Below are positions 52,141 to 59,689 of a DNA stretch of 64,000 nucleotides, one piece after another (position 1 is the first letter of the stretch; each line of letters starts with the position of its first letter). Where the stretch lies: positions 1,426,001 through 1,490,000 of the forward strand of contig CAWDDH010000003.1 in NCBI GenBank assembly GCA_963801105.1, given 5' to 3'. Below the pieces are notes generated by a model. That model did no database searches. It worked only from the letters and a program-made list of their open reading frames with translations, and was not told the origin of the DNA. This DNA comes from JAENVU01 sp963801105. GTDB taxonomy: Bacteria > Actinomycetota > Acidimicrobiia > IMCC26256 > JAENVU01. The position numbers were made by a program, and so were the translations under genes.

Positions 52141-53469
52141 GCTGACCGCAGCACCGTCTCGATGGGTCACGCATTCACTGTTGACGCCGCGGGCGCGTTG
52201 GGCGGCCCGGACTGGCTGAACACGCGCCGGTTGGCGGCGGCCGAGCAGCTCGACGAGCTCGTCTGGCCGACCGACACCGAGGAGATCTGGCGATACTCCC
52301 GGGTGAACCAGCTCGATCTCGAACGCTTCCGACCCCACACCGCCGAGGAGCTCGGCGCCCCGGAGGGGATCGTGGCACCGGGCGGCGGGCCGTTCGCGGC
52401 CGAGGCGGGCGCGCACGCCGCGCTCGTCGTGGTACGCGACGGACGCGTCGTGCACCACGAGCTGTCGCCCGAGCTCGAGGCGCAGGGGGTCACGGTCGGC
52501 GGGATCGCCACCGCGGACCCTGATCTCGTCACCCCGATGCTCGGTGCGATGTCGGCCGAGACCGCCGACGCCTTCACGGTGCTGCACGACGCGTTCCTGG
52601 CCGGCGGGGCGTTCGTCCACATTCCCCGTCGGGTCGTCGTCGACCTGCCGATCGTGATCCTGCACTGGGCCGACGGCGACGGTCTCGCCTCCTTCCCGCA
52701 CACGCTCGTCGTGGCCGAGGAGGAGAGTGAGGTGACGGTGCTCGAGCGGCATGCGTCGGCGCCTCGGATCGCGCACCTGGTCGACGCGGTCGTCGAGCTC
52801 TCGATCGGGGACGCCGCCCACGTGCGTCACGTCTCGGTCCAGGAGTACGGCGAGCGCACGTGGTCCTTCGCCATGCAGCGGGCGCACCTCGGCCGCGATG
52901 CCCGGCTGTCGTCGTCCGCGGTGGCGCTCGGCGGCGACTACGCCCGGCTCCGGACCGAGGCACGACTCGGGGGCTCCGGCGCCGAGAGCGACCTCCTCGC
53001 CGTCTACTTCGGCGACGGCAACCAGATGCACGACTTCCGGACCTTCCAGGACCACGTCGCGCCGCGCACGCGGAGCGACCTGCTGTTCAAGGGCGCGGTC
53101 GAGGACACCGCCCGCTCGGTGTACAGCGGCCTCATCCGGATCCGCCCCGACGCCCAGAAGGTCGAGGCGACCCAGTCGAACCGCAACCTCGTGCTCACCG
53201 AGGGCGCGGGCGCCGAGTCGATTCCGAACCTCGAGATCGAGGCGGACGACGTGCGGTGTTCCCACGCGTCGACCGTCGGACCCATCGACGACGACCAGCG
53301 CTACTACCTCGAGAGTCGGGGGGTGCGCCCGGAGGACGCGGAACGGCTCATCGTGCTGGGCTTCTTCGAAGACGTCTTCGCCCGTCTCCCCGTCCCGGAG
53401 CTGGCCACGCCGCTGCGCCGGGCCGTGCACGAGAAGGTCGGGCATCTCCACCACGACGCCGATGCCTGA
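52018..53469 (+). CDS. sufD: Fe-S cluster assembly protein SufD
   Basis: 483 residues from ATG 52018, which overlaps the sufB stop and has GGAGGG nine bases upstream. Homology begins only near ATG 52162 (MGHAFTVDAAGALGGPDWLNTRR, i.e. DWLNTRRLAAAE), so the first ~48 residues come from the tandem repeat (PCSTRDSDRSRPTRWRVRS twice). Core markers: EEIWRYSRVNQLDLERF, HIPRRVVVDLPIVILHW, FKGAVEDTARSVYSGLIRI and QSNRNLVLTEGA, C in DDVRCSHASTVG, PEDAERLIVLGFFEDV. SufD partners SufB and SufC. The last codons overlap the Rieske gene. Confidence 0.92.
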   Translation: MTPCSTRDSDRSRPTRWRVRSMPCSTRDSDRSRPTRWRVRSADRSTVSMGHAFTVDAAGALGGPDWLNTRRLAAAEQLDELVWPTDTEEIWRYSRVNQLDLERFRPHTAEELGAPEGIVAPGGGPFAAEAGAHAALVVVRDGRVVHHELSPELEAQGVTVGGIATADPDLVTPMLGAMSAETADAFTVLHDAFLAGGAFVHIPRRVVVDLPIVILHWADGDGLASFPHTLVVAEEESEVTVLERHASAPRIAHLVDAVVELSIGDAAHVRHVSVQEYGERTWSFAMQRAHLGRDARLSSSAVALGGDYARLRTEARLGGSGAESDLLAVYFGDGNQMHDFRTFQDHVAPRTRSDLLFKGAVEDTARSVYSGLIRIRPDAQKVEATQSNRNLVLTEGAGAESIPNLEIEADDVRCSHASTVGPIDDDQRYYLESRGVRPEDAERLIVLGFFEDVFARLPVPELATPLRRAVHEKVGHLHHDADA

Positions 53470-53788
53470 GATCCGGATCTGCGCCACGGGTGACGTCGCC
53501 CCGGACGCGGCGCGACGCTTCGACGCCGCCGGCCACCGGCTCTGCGTCGTCCATGTCGCCGCAGCCGACAGCGACGCGTGGTACGTCGTGGACGACGAGT
53601 GCTCCCACGCCGACTTCTCCCTGTCCGAGGGCGACGTCTGGCCCGACGAATGCGAGATCGAGTGCCCGAAGCACGGGTCGACGTTCTCGCTGGTGTCGGG
53701 TGAGGCCCGGACGCTCCCCGCGACCCGACCGGTCGCCGTCTACCCGGTCCGCATCGACGGTGACGACGTGATGGTGACCCTGCCGTGA
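53462..53788 (+). CDS. Rieske-type [2Fe-2S] ferredoxin in the SUF operon
   Basis: 108 residues with the Rieske pair C47-x-H49 (DDECSHADFSLSEG) and C68-x2-H71 (IECPKHGSTFSL), as in bacterial non-heme dioxygenase ferredoxins. Its ATG lies inside the end of sufD, so it is translated with the SUF genes. It may supply electrons during cluster assembly. Start chosen from the overlap and from alignment of the fold. Confidence 0.9.
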   Translation: MPEIRICATGDVAPDAARRFDAAGHRLCVVHVAAADSDAWYVVDDECSHADFSLSEGDVWPDECEIECPKHGSTFSLVSGEARTLPATRPVAVYPVRIDGDDVMVTLP

Positions 53789-53798
53789 GGTACCTCCG

Positions 53799-54593
53799 AT
53801 GAGCGAGCTGACGATCACCGACCTCCATGCGTCCGTCGCCGGCGTCGAGATCCTGCGCGGGGTCGACCTGCGGGTCGCCTCGGGCGAGGTCCACGCTCTG
53901 ATGGGTCCGAACGGGTCCGGGAAGTCGACCCTCTCGCACGTCCTCATGGGACGCGCCGACTACACCGTTACCTCCGGCTCCGTGACGATCGACGGGGAGG
54001 AGCTGCTCGGGCTCCCGACCTGGGAACGCGCGCGGCGCGGCCTCTTCCTCACGCACCAGTATCCCGTGGAGGTCCCGGGGGTGCGCCTGGTCGACGTCGT
54101 GACCGCGGCGACCGACGACGACACCGGGCCGGCCTCGCGCATCGACGCCGAGGCGGCGCGGCTCGGCGTCCGCGACGAGTTCCTGGCTCGAGGGGTGAAC
54201 GTCGAGTTCTCCGGCGGCGAGCAGAAGCGCTCCGAGACCTTGCAGCTCGCGTTGCTCGCACCCCGGTTCGCCGTGCTCGACGAGATCGACTCCGGCCTCG
54301 ACGTGGACGCGCTCCGCGAGGTCGCCCGCCGTATCGAGGCGATGACCGAGGAGCGCGACCTCGGCGTGCTCGCGATCACCCACTACGCGCGCCTGCTCAC
54401 CGAGCTGCGCCCGGACCGTGTCCACGTCTTCATGGACGGCCGGGTCGTGACGTCGGGTGGGCCCGAGCTGGCCGACGAGCTCGAGGAGACGGGGTACGAC
54501 GGCCTTGCCGCACACCTCGGTCTGGAGACGACGAGCGTCACCGCGCCGGGGACCGCCGGGTCGGAGGACCCGTTCGCGGACCCCGGGTTCTGA
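53799..54593 (+). CDS. sufC: SUF ATPase SufC (copy 1)
   Basis: 264 residues. Walker A LMGPNGSGKSTLSHVLMG, Q-loop LTHQYPVEVPG, signature FSGGEQKRSETLQLA, Walker B FAVLDEIDSGLDVDALR and switch His AITHYARLL. It is the ABC-type ATPase that drives SufBCD. It shares only moderate similarity with the second sufC at 57789; this one carries a short acidic C-terminal extension (TAGSEDPFADPGF). It ends the first SUF operon and converges with the L,D-transpeptidase gene. Confidence 0.92.
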   Translation: MSELTITDLHASVAGVEILRGVDLRVASGEVHALMGPNGSGKSTLSHVLMGRADYTVTSGSVTIDGEELLGLPTWERARRGLFLTHQYPVEVPGVRLVDVVTAATDDDTGPASRIDAEAARLGVRDEFLARGVNVEFSGGEQKRSETLQLALLAPRFAVLDEIDSGLDVDALREVARRIEAMTEERDLGVLAITHYARLLTELRPDRVHVFMDGRVVTSGGPELADELEETGYDGLAAHLGLETTSVTAPGTAGSEDPFADPGF

Positions 54594-54606
54594 GCCCCGA
54601 CCGGGA

Positions 54607-55659
54607 TCAGCTGGCGGGCGGCGTGACGGGCGGGACCGGCTCGGTCGCAGGCGGTACGGCCGGCGGGGCCGGGGGCACGGTCACCGGTGGCGCCGTGGTC
54701 GGCGGGGGCGGGCTGATGGGCGTGCTCGACAGGATCTGCGCCGGCTGACCGCCGAAGACGTACACCGGGTCGCCGACCTTGACGAGCAGCGGGAAGTACT
54801 CGGCGATGTGCATGGGGATGCGGGTGCAGCCGTGTGACGCCGGCGTCGTCGGCACCGACGGGTAGCCGTGCACGGCGATCCCGCCGTTGAAGTAGTACGG
54901 CTGGTAGAGCTGGCCGAGCGGGGACTTGTCCCAACCCTTGACGAATCGGGTGTAGGTGAAGCGACCCGACGGTGTGGTCGCGACCTCGCAGATGTGGCGG
55001 GTCGGGTTCTCGCGCGGCGAGTTGTAGCAGTAGTGCTGACCAGAGCCCGTCGAGGTGGTCGTGATCAGGCGCACCTGGTAGTCGGCGTAGAGCGTGATCA
55101 CCTGCTTCGTGATGTCGATCTCGGTGCGGTTCGGCTCACCCGTCGGCTGCAGGGGCGGCGGGTACTGGAACGTCGCGAGCGTCATCGCCTCGGCCGGGCC
55201 GATCCGCCCGGTGCGGGGCAGCCCGACGATCTTCTGGACCGCCTCGACCGCGTACGCGGTGGCCTGCCCGTAGTTGCCGTCGACCGGGCCTGGATCGAAG
55301 TGCAGGTCGGTGAGCCGTTGCTGGTAGGCCCGCACGACGGCCGGGTCGGAGCCGGATCCGAGCGCGGAGGAGACCGGGGGCAGGTTCACCTGCGGCGGCT
55401 GGACCAGCGCGGGCAGCGTGGTCGTCGTGGTGGTCGGCGCGGTCGAGGACGTGGTCGTCGACGAGGACGTGGCGACGGCTCGGTCCGTCGAGGCGGCGTT
55501 GGCGTCGCTGTCGCCGGCCTTCACAGCGGCGACGGCCACGCCGGCGGCCGTGGTGAGCCCGACGGCACCGACGAGCGCGATCGTGAGCCAGCGCCGGCGT
55601 GAGGAGTGCAGGGCTCGCCGGTCGCGACGGGTGGATTCGGGGGGTGTGGGGTCTTCCAT
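54607..55659 (-). CDS. L,D-transpeptidase (YkuD) with peptidoglycan-binding domain
   Basis: 350 residues: membrane anchor (WLTIALVGAVGLTTAAGVAVAAV), Ser/Thr linker, a PG-binding domain (about 105-165: DPAVVRAYQQRLTDLHFDPGPVDGNYG), the YkuD domain with H264 (AVHGYP) and catalytic S-H-G-C, H276/C278 (ASHGCTRIP), and a Pro-rich tail. It makes 3-3 cross-links in peptidoglycan or attaches proteins. It separates the two SUF operons. Confidence 0.92.
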   Translation of the reverse strand: MEDPTPPESTRRDRRALHSSRRRWLTIALVGAVGLTTAAGVAVAAVKAGDSDANAASTDRAVATSSSTTTSSTAPTTTTTTLPALVQPPQVNLPPVSSALGSGSDPAVVRAYQQRLTDLHFDPGPVDGNYGQATAYAVEAVQKIVGLPRTGRIGPAEAMTLATFQYPPPLQPTGEPNRTEIDITKQVITLYADYQVRLITTTSTGSGQHYCYNSPRENPTRHICEVATTPSGRFTYTRFVKGWDKSPLGQLYQPYYFNGGIAVHGYPSVPTTPASHGCTRIPMHIAEYFPLLVKVGDPVYVFGGQPAQILSSTPISPPPPTTAPPVTVPPAPPAVPPATEPVPPVTPPAS

Positions 55660-55721
55660 GGATCTCCCTCGGGGAGCCGATCAGCGTACCGGCGGTCCGG
55701 GGTCGATCAGTGCACCGGCGT

Positions 55722-55916
55722 TCAGGCGGTGGGCTGTCGTTCCTCGTCGAGGAGCTGGGCGATCGCTCGGTCCGAGCTGTTCACCACGGTGAGGCGGAGG
55801 TCGAGCAGGAAGTCGACGACCTCCGAGCCCGAAACGAGGTCCCGTGCGCCGAAACGCTCGAGCGCCGCGTCGATGGCCGTCACCAGATCAGGCGCCACAG
55901 TCGTCTGCTCGGTCAT
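55722..55916 (-). CDS. hypothetical small protein (64 aa)
   Basis: 64 residues from ATG 55916 (AAGGGAG four bases upstream); in-frame codons to 56015 are less likely. It is helical and acidic: PDLVTAIDAALERFGARDLVSG, VVDFLLDLRLTVVNSSDRAIAQLLDEER. No Cys or membrane segment and no recognised family. The upstream 127 bases hold an inverted repeat. Confidence 0.6.
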   Translation of the reverse strand: MTEQTTVAPDLVTAIDAALERFGARDLVSGSEVVDFLLDLRLTVVNSSDRAIAQLLDEERQPTA

Positions 55917-55970
55917 GCCGCTCCCTTCGGGTTGGAACCGCGAGCGTAACCGCACGGCGCCACCAAAATT

Positions 55971-56005
55971 GGTCACGTTGCGCGAATGCAACGTTATTCG
56001 TGACC
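55971..56005. repeat. nested inverted repeat upstream of the small protein gene
   Basis: Inner arms CGTTGC (55976-55981) and GCAACG (55988-55993); outer arms GGTCACG (55971-55977) and CGTGACC (55999-56005). It sits between the 64-residue gene and sufU, both on the minus strand, so it could be an operator or a terminator for sufU. No T tract. Confidence 0.45.
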
Positions 56006-56043
56006 TTTGACCCACGGCCGTCGTCGCCGAACGGGTGAGGGGC

Positions 56044-56520
56044 TCACGATGGGATCTCGTCCAGCCCCTGGGCCAGGGTGTTCCACGCGAGCGTGGCGCA
56101 CTTGATCCGCACCGGGAACTTCACGACCCCCTGGAGCGCCTCGAGGTCGCCCAGCCGGACATCGCCGGTGTCCGCGGTGACCTCGACGTCCTCGCCGTCG
56201 CCACCGATCTTGGACTCGTGGATGCTCATGAGGGACTTGAAGGCGTGGATGAGCTTGCGCACCTCGGCGACCGGCTTGCCCTTGACGGCCGCGCTCATCA
56301 TCGAGGTGGAGGCCTGGCTGATGGAGCATCCCTGCCCGCTGATCTTCACGTCGGTGACGACGCCGTCCTCCACGACCAGGTAGAGCACGACCTCGTCGCC
56401 GCAGAGCGGGTTGAAGCCCTCGACGCGGTGCGCCGGCGGAACCGGCAGCTCGCCGCGGTTCCGCGGCGCGCGGTAGTGGTCGAGGATGATCTCGCGGTAG
56501 AGGTCTTCGAGTCCGGCCAT
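56044..56520 (-). CDS. sufU: SufU-type Fe-S scaffold/sulfur-transfer protein
   Basis: 158 residues. Three cluster/zinc cysteines C40 (FNPLCGDEV), C65 (GQGCSISQAS) and C141 (IKCATLAWNTL), plus LYREIILDHYRAPRNRGE. The SufU type has an insertion after the second Cys, seen here (AVKGKPVAEVRKLIHAFKSLM). It accepts sulfur from SufS. It follows sufS on the same strand with 28 bases between. Confidence 0.93.
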   Translation of the reverse strand: MAGLEDLYREIILDHYRAPRNRGELPVPPAHRVEGFNPLCGDEVVLYLVVEDGVVTDVKISGQGCSISQASTSMMSAAVKGKPVAEVRKLIHAFKSLMSIHESKIGGDGEDVEVTADTGDVRLGDLEALQGVVKFPVRIKCATLAWNTLAQGLDEIPS

Positions 56521-56548
56521 CGGTGCGATCCTACGTTGGGGTGGACGA

Positions 56549-57781
56549 TCAGAGGCTGAAGAACTTCTCGACCTTGACCAAGGCGTCGACGAGGGCGTCG
56601 ACGTCGTCGCGGTCGTTGTACACGTAGAGCGACGCCCGGCTCGTGGCCGGGATTCCCAGCACGCGCATCAGGGGCTTGGCGCAGTGATGGCCCGCCCGCA
56701 CGCAGACGGCTTCCTCGTCGAGGACCTGGGACACGTCGTGCGCATGGATCTCGGGGAAGAGGAACGAGATCACGCCGCCGCGGTGATCGGTCGAGGCGGG
56801 TCCGTACACGGTGAGCCGTTGGGCGAAGCGCTCGGTGAGCGCTCCGAGCGCGTACCCGGTGAGCTCGGTCTCGTGCCGGTGCACCGCGTCCATTCCGAGG
56901 GCCTCGAGGTAATCGATCGCCGCTGCCCAGCCGATCGCCTCGGTGATGGCGGGGGTGCCGGCCTCGAACTTCCAGGGCACCTCGTTCGTCGTGAAGCCGT
57001 CCTTGCGGACGTCGCGGATCATCTCGCCGCCACCGAGGAACGGCGGCATCGCCTCGAGCAGCTCGCGCCGGGCCCACAGGGCGCCGATGCCCGACGGGCC
57101 GAGCATCTTGTGCGCGGTGACGGCCACGAAGTCGGCGCCCCACGCCTGGACGTCGACCGGGAGGTGGGGAGCGGCCTGCGACGCGTCGACGAGGATCGTG
57201 GCACCCGCCGCCCGTCCCGCGGCCACGAGGGCCGGCACGTCGGTCACCGTGCCGAGCACGTTCGACATCGCCGTGAACGCGAACAGCTTGGCGCCGTCCA
57301 GCGTGGCCTCGAGGTCGGTGAGGTCGAGCCGGTAGTCGTCGGTGATCGGGACCCAGCGCAGCTCGATGCCCCGCTCGGCCGCGAGGATGTGCCACGGGAC
57401 GATGTTGGCGTGGTGCTCCATCTCGGTGAGCACGACGACGTCCCCGGCCGCGAGATGCGCGCGGGCCCAGGAGTGGGCGACGAGGTTGACCGCCTCGGTG
57501 GCGTTGCGGGTGAAGACGATCTCGGCGGCCTCCGCGGCGCCGAGGAAACGGGCGACGGACGCACGCGCCGCCTCGAAGCGGGCGGTCGCGGCCTCGGCGA
57601 TCCGGTACACGCCACGGTGCACGTTCGCGTAGCTGTACTCCATCAGCTCGTCCATCGCGTGCATCACCTGGACGGGCTTCTGGGCGCTCGACGCGCTGTC
57701 GAGATAGACGAGGCGGTGGCCTTCCTGCTCATGGCCGAGGATCGGGAAGTCCGCGCGGATGCGGGCGACGTCGAGGCTCAT
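56549..57781 (-). CDS. sufS: SufS cysteine desulfurase
   Basis: 410 residues, PLP-dependent class V. LVYLDSASSAQKP, the PLP lysine in VTAHKMLGPSGIGALWA, VTEAIGWAAAIDYL-like AITEAIGWAAAIDYLEALG, and the catalytic Cys in RAGHHCAKPLM, surrounded by the short loop typical of type II desulfurases. It takes sulfur from cysteine for SufU. ATG 57781 begins SLDVARIRADFPIL, the usual N-terminus. It follows sufC2 by seven bases. Confidence 0.94.
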   Translation of the reverse strand: MSLDVARIRADFPILGHEQEGHRLVYLDSASSAQKPVQVMHAMDELMEYSYANVHRGVYRIAEAATARFEAARASVARFLGAAEAAEIVFTRNATEAVNLVAHSWARAHLAAGDVVVLTEMEHHANIVPWHILAAERGIELRWVPITDDYRLDLTDLEATLDGAKLFAFTAMSNVLGTVTDVPALVAAGRAAGATILVDASQAAPHLPVDVQAWGADFVAVTAHKMLGPSGIGALWARRELLEAMPPFLGGGEMIRDVRKDGFTTNEVPWKFEAGTPAITEAIGWAAAIDYLEALGMDAVHRHETELTGYALGALTERFAQRLTVYGPASTDHRGGVISFLFPEIHAHDVSQVLDEEAVCVRAGHHCAKPLMRVLGIPATSRASLYVYNDRDDVDALVDALVKVEKFFSL

Positions 57782-57788
57782 CACGGAC

Positions 57789-58562
57789 CTACGCCGCGTC
57801 CCGGAAGCTGTCGAAGCCGTCCTGCTCGAGCTGGGCCGCGAGCTCGACCCCACCGGACTGGATGATGCGACCGTCGAGGAGGATGTGCACGACGTCGGGC
57901 GCGAGGTAGGCCAGGATGCGCTGGTAGTGGGTGATGAGCAGGATGCCCATCTCGGGTCGCTCGGCCCGCACGACCTGGATGCCGTCCGCGACGGTGCGGA
58001 GCGCGTCGATGTCGAGTCCGGAGTCGGTCTCGTCGAGCACCGCGAACTCGGGCTCCATCATCGCCATCTGCAGGATCTCGTTCCGCTTGCGCTCACCGCC
58101 GGAGAACCCCTCGTTGAGATAGCGCTGGGTGAACCCGTCGTCCATGCCGAGGCGCTGCATCCACTGCATGAGCTCCATGCGTACCTCGAGGACGGACAGG
58201 TCGGGGATGCCCTTGCGGACCGCGAGCGCCTGACGGAGGAAGTTGAGCACGCTCACGCCCGAGATCGCCTCGGGGTGCTGGAAGCCGAGGAACAGGCCCC
58301 GCGCGGCGCGTGCTTCGGTCGAGAGGCCGGTGATGTCCTCGCCGAGGAACCGGATGGTCCCGCGCGTCACGGTGTAGGCCGGGTTGGCGAGCAGCGTGTT
58401 GGCCAGTGTGGACTTGCCGGAGCCGTTGGGGCCCATGAGGGCGTGGATCTCGCCGGCTGCGGCCGCCAGCGTCAGCCCGCGCAGGATCGGGTTGCCGTCC
58501 GCCTCGACGTGCAGATCGGTGATCTCGAGCACGGGTTCGGGGGTCGTGGTGGGATCGGTCAC
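57789..58562 (-). CDS. sufC: SUF ATPase SufC (copy 2)
   Basis: 257 residues. Walker A ALMGPNGSGKSTLANTLL, Q-loop LGFQHPEAISGVS, signature FSGGERKRNEILQMAMM, Walker B FAVLDETDSGLDIDAL and switch His LITHYQRILAYL. More like the canonical SufC than copy 1. GTG 58562 chosen; an ATG 10 bases upstream is out of frame. First gene of sufC2-sufS-sufU, under the palindromic operator. Confidence 0.92.
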   Translation of the reverse strand: MTDPTTTPEPVLEITDLHVEADGNPILRGLTLAAAAGEIHALMGPNGSGKSTLANTLLANPAYTVTRGTIRFLGEDITGLSTEARAARGLFLGFQHPEAISGVSVLNFLRQALAVRKGIPDLSVLEVRMELMQWMQRLGMDDGFTQRYLNEGFSGGERKRNEILQMAMMEPEFAVLDETDSGLDIDALRTVADGIQVVRAERPEMGILLITHYQRILAYLAPDVVHILLDGRIIQSGGVELAAQLEQDGFDSFRDAA

Positions 58563-58580
58563 GACCCCCCATGGTAATAG

Positions 58581-58596
58581 CACTACGGCGATAGTG
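58581..58596. promoter_or_regulatory. palindromic operator CACTA-N6-TAGTG at the sufC2 promoter
   Basis: CACTACGGCGATAGTG, perfect CACTA/TAGTG arms. It is the same ACTA-N6-TAGT element as upstream of sufB and lies 19 bases before the sufC2 GTG, close to a possible -10 (TATTAC on the minus strand). Confidence 0.6.
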
Positions 58597-58648
58597 GAAA
58601 CTCGGGACCGTCCGGCCGGGCCGTCGCGCCGGGCATGACCCCGGCCGA

Positions 58649-59665
58649 TCACCCCGGTCGGCGCCCGGTGAGGGCGGTGCCGTCGGTCCACGCGTCGGGG
58701 TGATCGATGGGCAGGCTCGGCGCCCGGGAGAGGTCGGCCGTGCAGGGCCGCACCGTCGCCGACGAGCGCTCGCAGAGGAAGTGCCGGCCGCTGCCGGCCG
58801 CCCGCACCAGCTCGAGGTCGACGGCGTCGCACGCGGCGCCGGTCGGAGCGTCGGGCACGAGGCGCGCGCCGACGACGTCGGCGTGCAGTCCCGGCGCGAG
58901 GCGCGGGTCGTAGAGCAGCGACCCCATGCGGGCGTCGAGCGGCGTGGGCGTCCAGCGGACGGACCGTGTGCCGTCCGCCGAGCCGTCCATGAGGCTCGAC
59001 GCGCAGGTCGAGTGCTGGAGGCCGACGGCGTGGCCGAGCTCGTGCGCGATGGTGCGGTTGCGGGACACCTGGAGATCGTCGTCGGCGATCACGATCACTC
59101 CACCGTCGATGGTGCCGGGCCGCTCGGGATCGAAGCGCAGCCGGGTGAGCCCGACGGCGGTCGGATCGACGTTCTCGACGTGGAGAACCTCGGCGAAGTC
59201 GGCACGCGGCACGAAGTGGATGATGATGTCGCCGCGACCCGTGCCGGCCGTCATGTGAAGGCCGGTGATGACGCTCCAGCTCGTGATCGCGTCGGCCAGC
59301 CGGCGCAGGTCCTCGGGCGTGGGGTCGCCGCTGATCCGCAGGCGAGGGCTCCGCGTCCACCGGCTGAGGACCGGTGGGGCCGACGTCGCGACCGCGGGCG
59401 CGAGCGCGACCTCGAGAAAGGCCTTCCGTTCGTAGGGCGAGACCGAGATCGTGGTCCCCCGGGTGACCGAGTTGCCGAGCACCTGGGTCGCGTCCTTCGC
59501 GTCCTGTGCCCGACCGGCGTGGTCGGCAGCCACGCGCGGCGTGTCCGCCCGGTTCGAGCCGGTCCCACAGGCGACCAGGACCAGCGCGAAGACGACCGTC
59601 GTCACCCGCGCGGAGTTGCGCACCACTGATCGCCCCACGGGCCGCACCGTAGCCGTCGCACGCAC
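58649..59665 (-). CDS. metzincin-type lipoprotein metalloprotease
   Basis: 338 residues. The N-terminus carries a lipoprotein signal (VFALVLVACGTG) with lipobox Cys. The zinc motif is HELGHAVGLQHS (HExxHxxGxxH), preceded by VIVIADDDLQVSRNRTI, and a downstream MDGSADG may be the Met-turn. It thus looks like a matrixin-like secreted protease; substrate unknown. Several GTG starts exist upstream of the signal; the one shown is the first. About 85 bases upstream of it separate it from the sufC2 promoter. Confidence 0.83.
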   Translation of the reverse strand: MRATATVRPVGRSVVRNSARVTTVVFALVLVACGTGSNRADTPRVAADHAGRAQDAKDATQVLGNSVTRGTTISVSPYERKAFLEVALAPAVATSAPPVLSRWTRSPRLRISGDPTPEDLRRLADAITSWSVITGLHMTAGTGRGDIIIHFVPRADFAEVLHVENVDPTAVGLTRLRFDPERPGTIDGGVIVIADDDLQVSRNRTIAHELGHAVGLQHSTCASSLMDGSADGTRSVRWTPTPLDARMGSLLYDPRLAPGLHADVVGARLVPDAPTGAACDAVDLELVRAAGSGRHFLCERSSATVRPCTADLSRAPSLPIDHPDAWTDGTALTGRRPG

Positions 59666-59689
59666 GCGGCCCGCGGGACCGCGGCCGCG

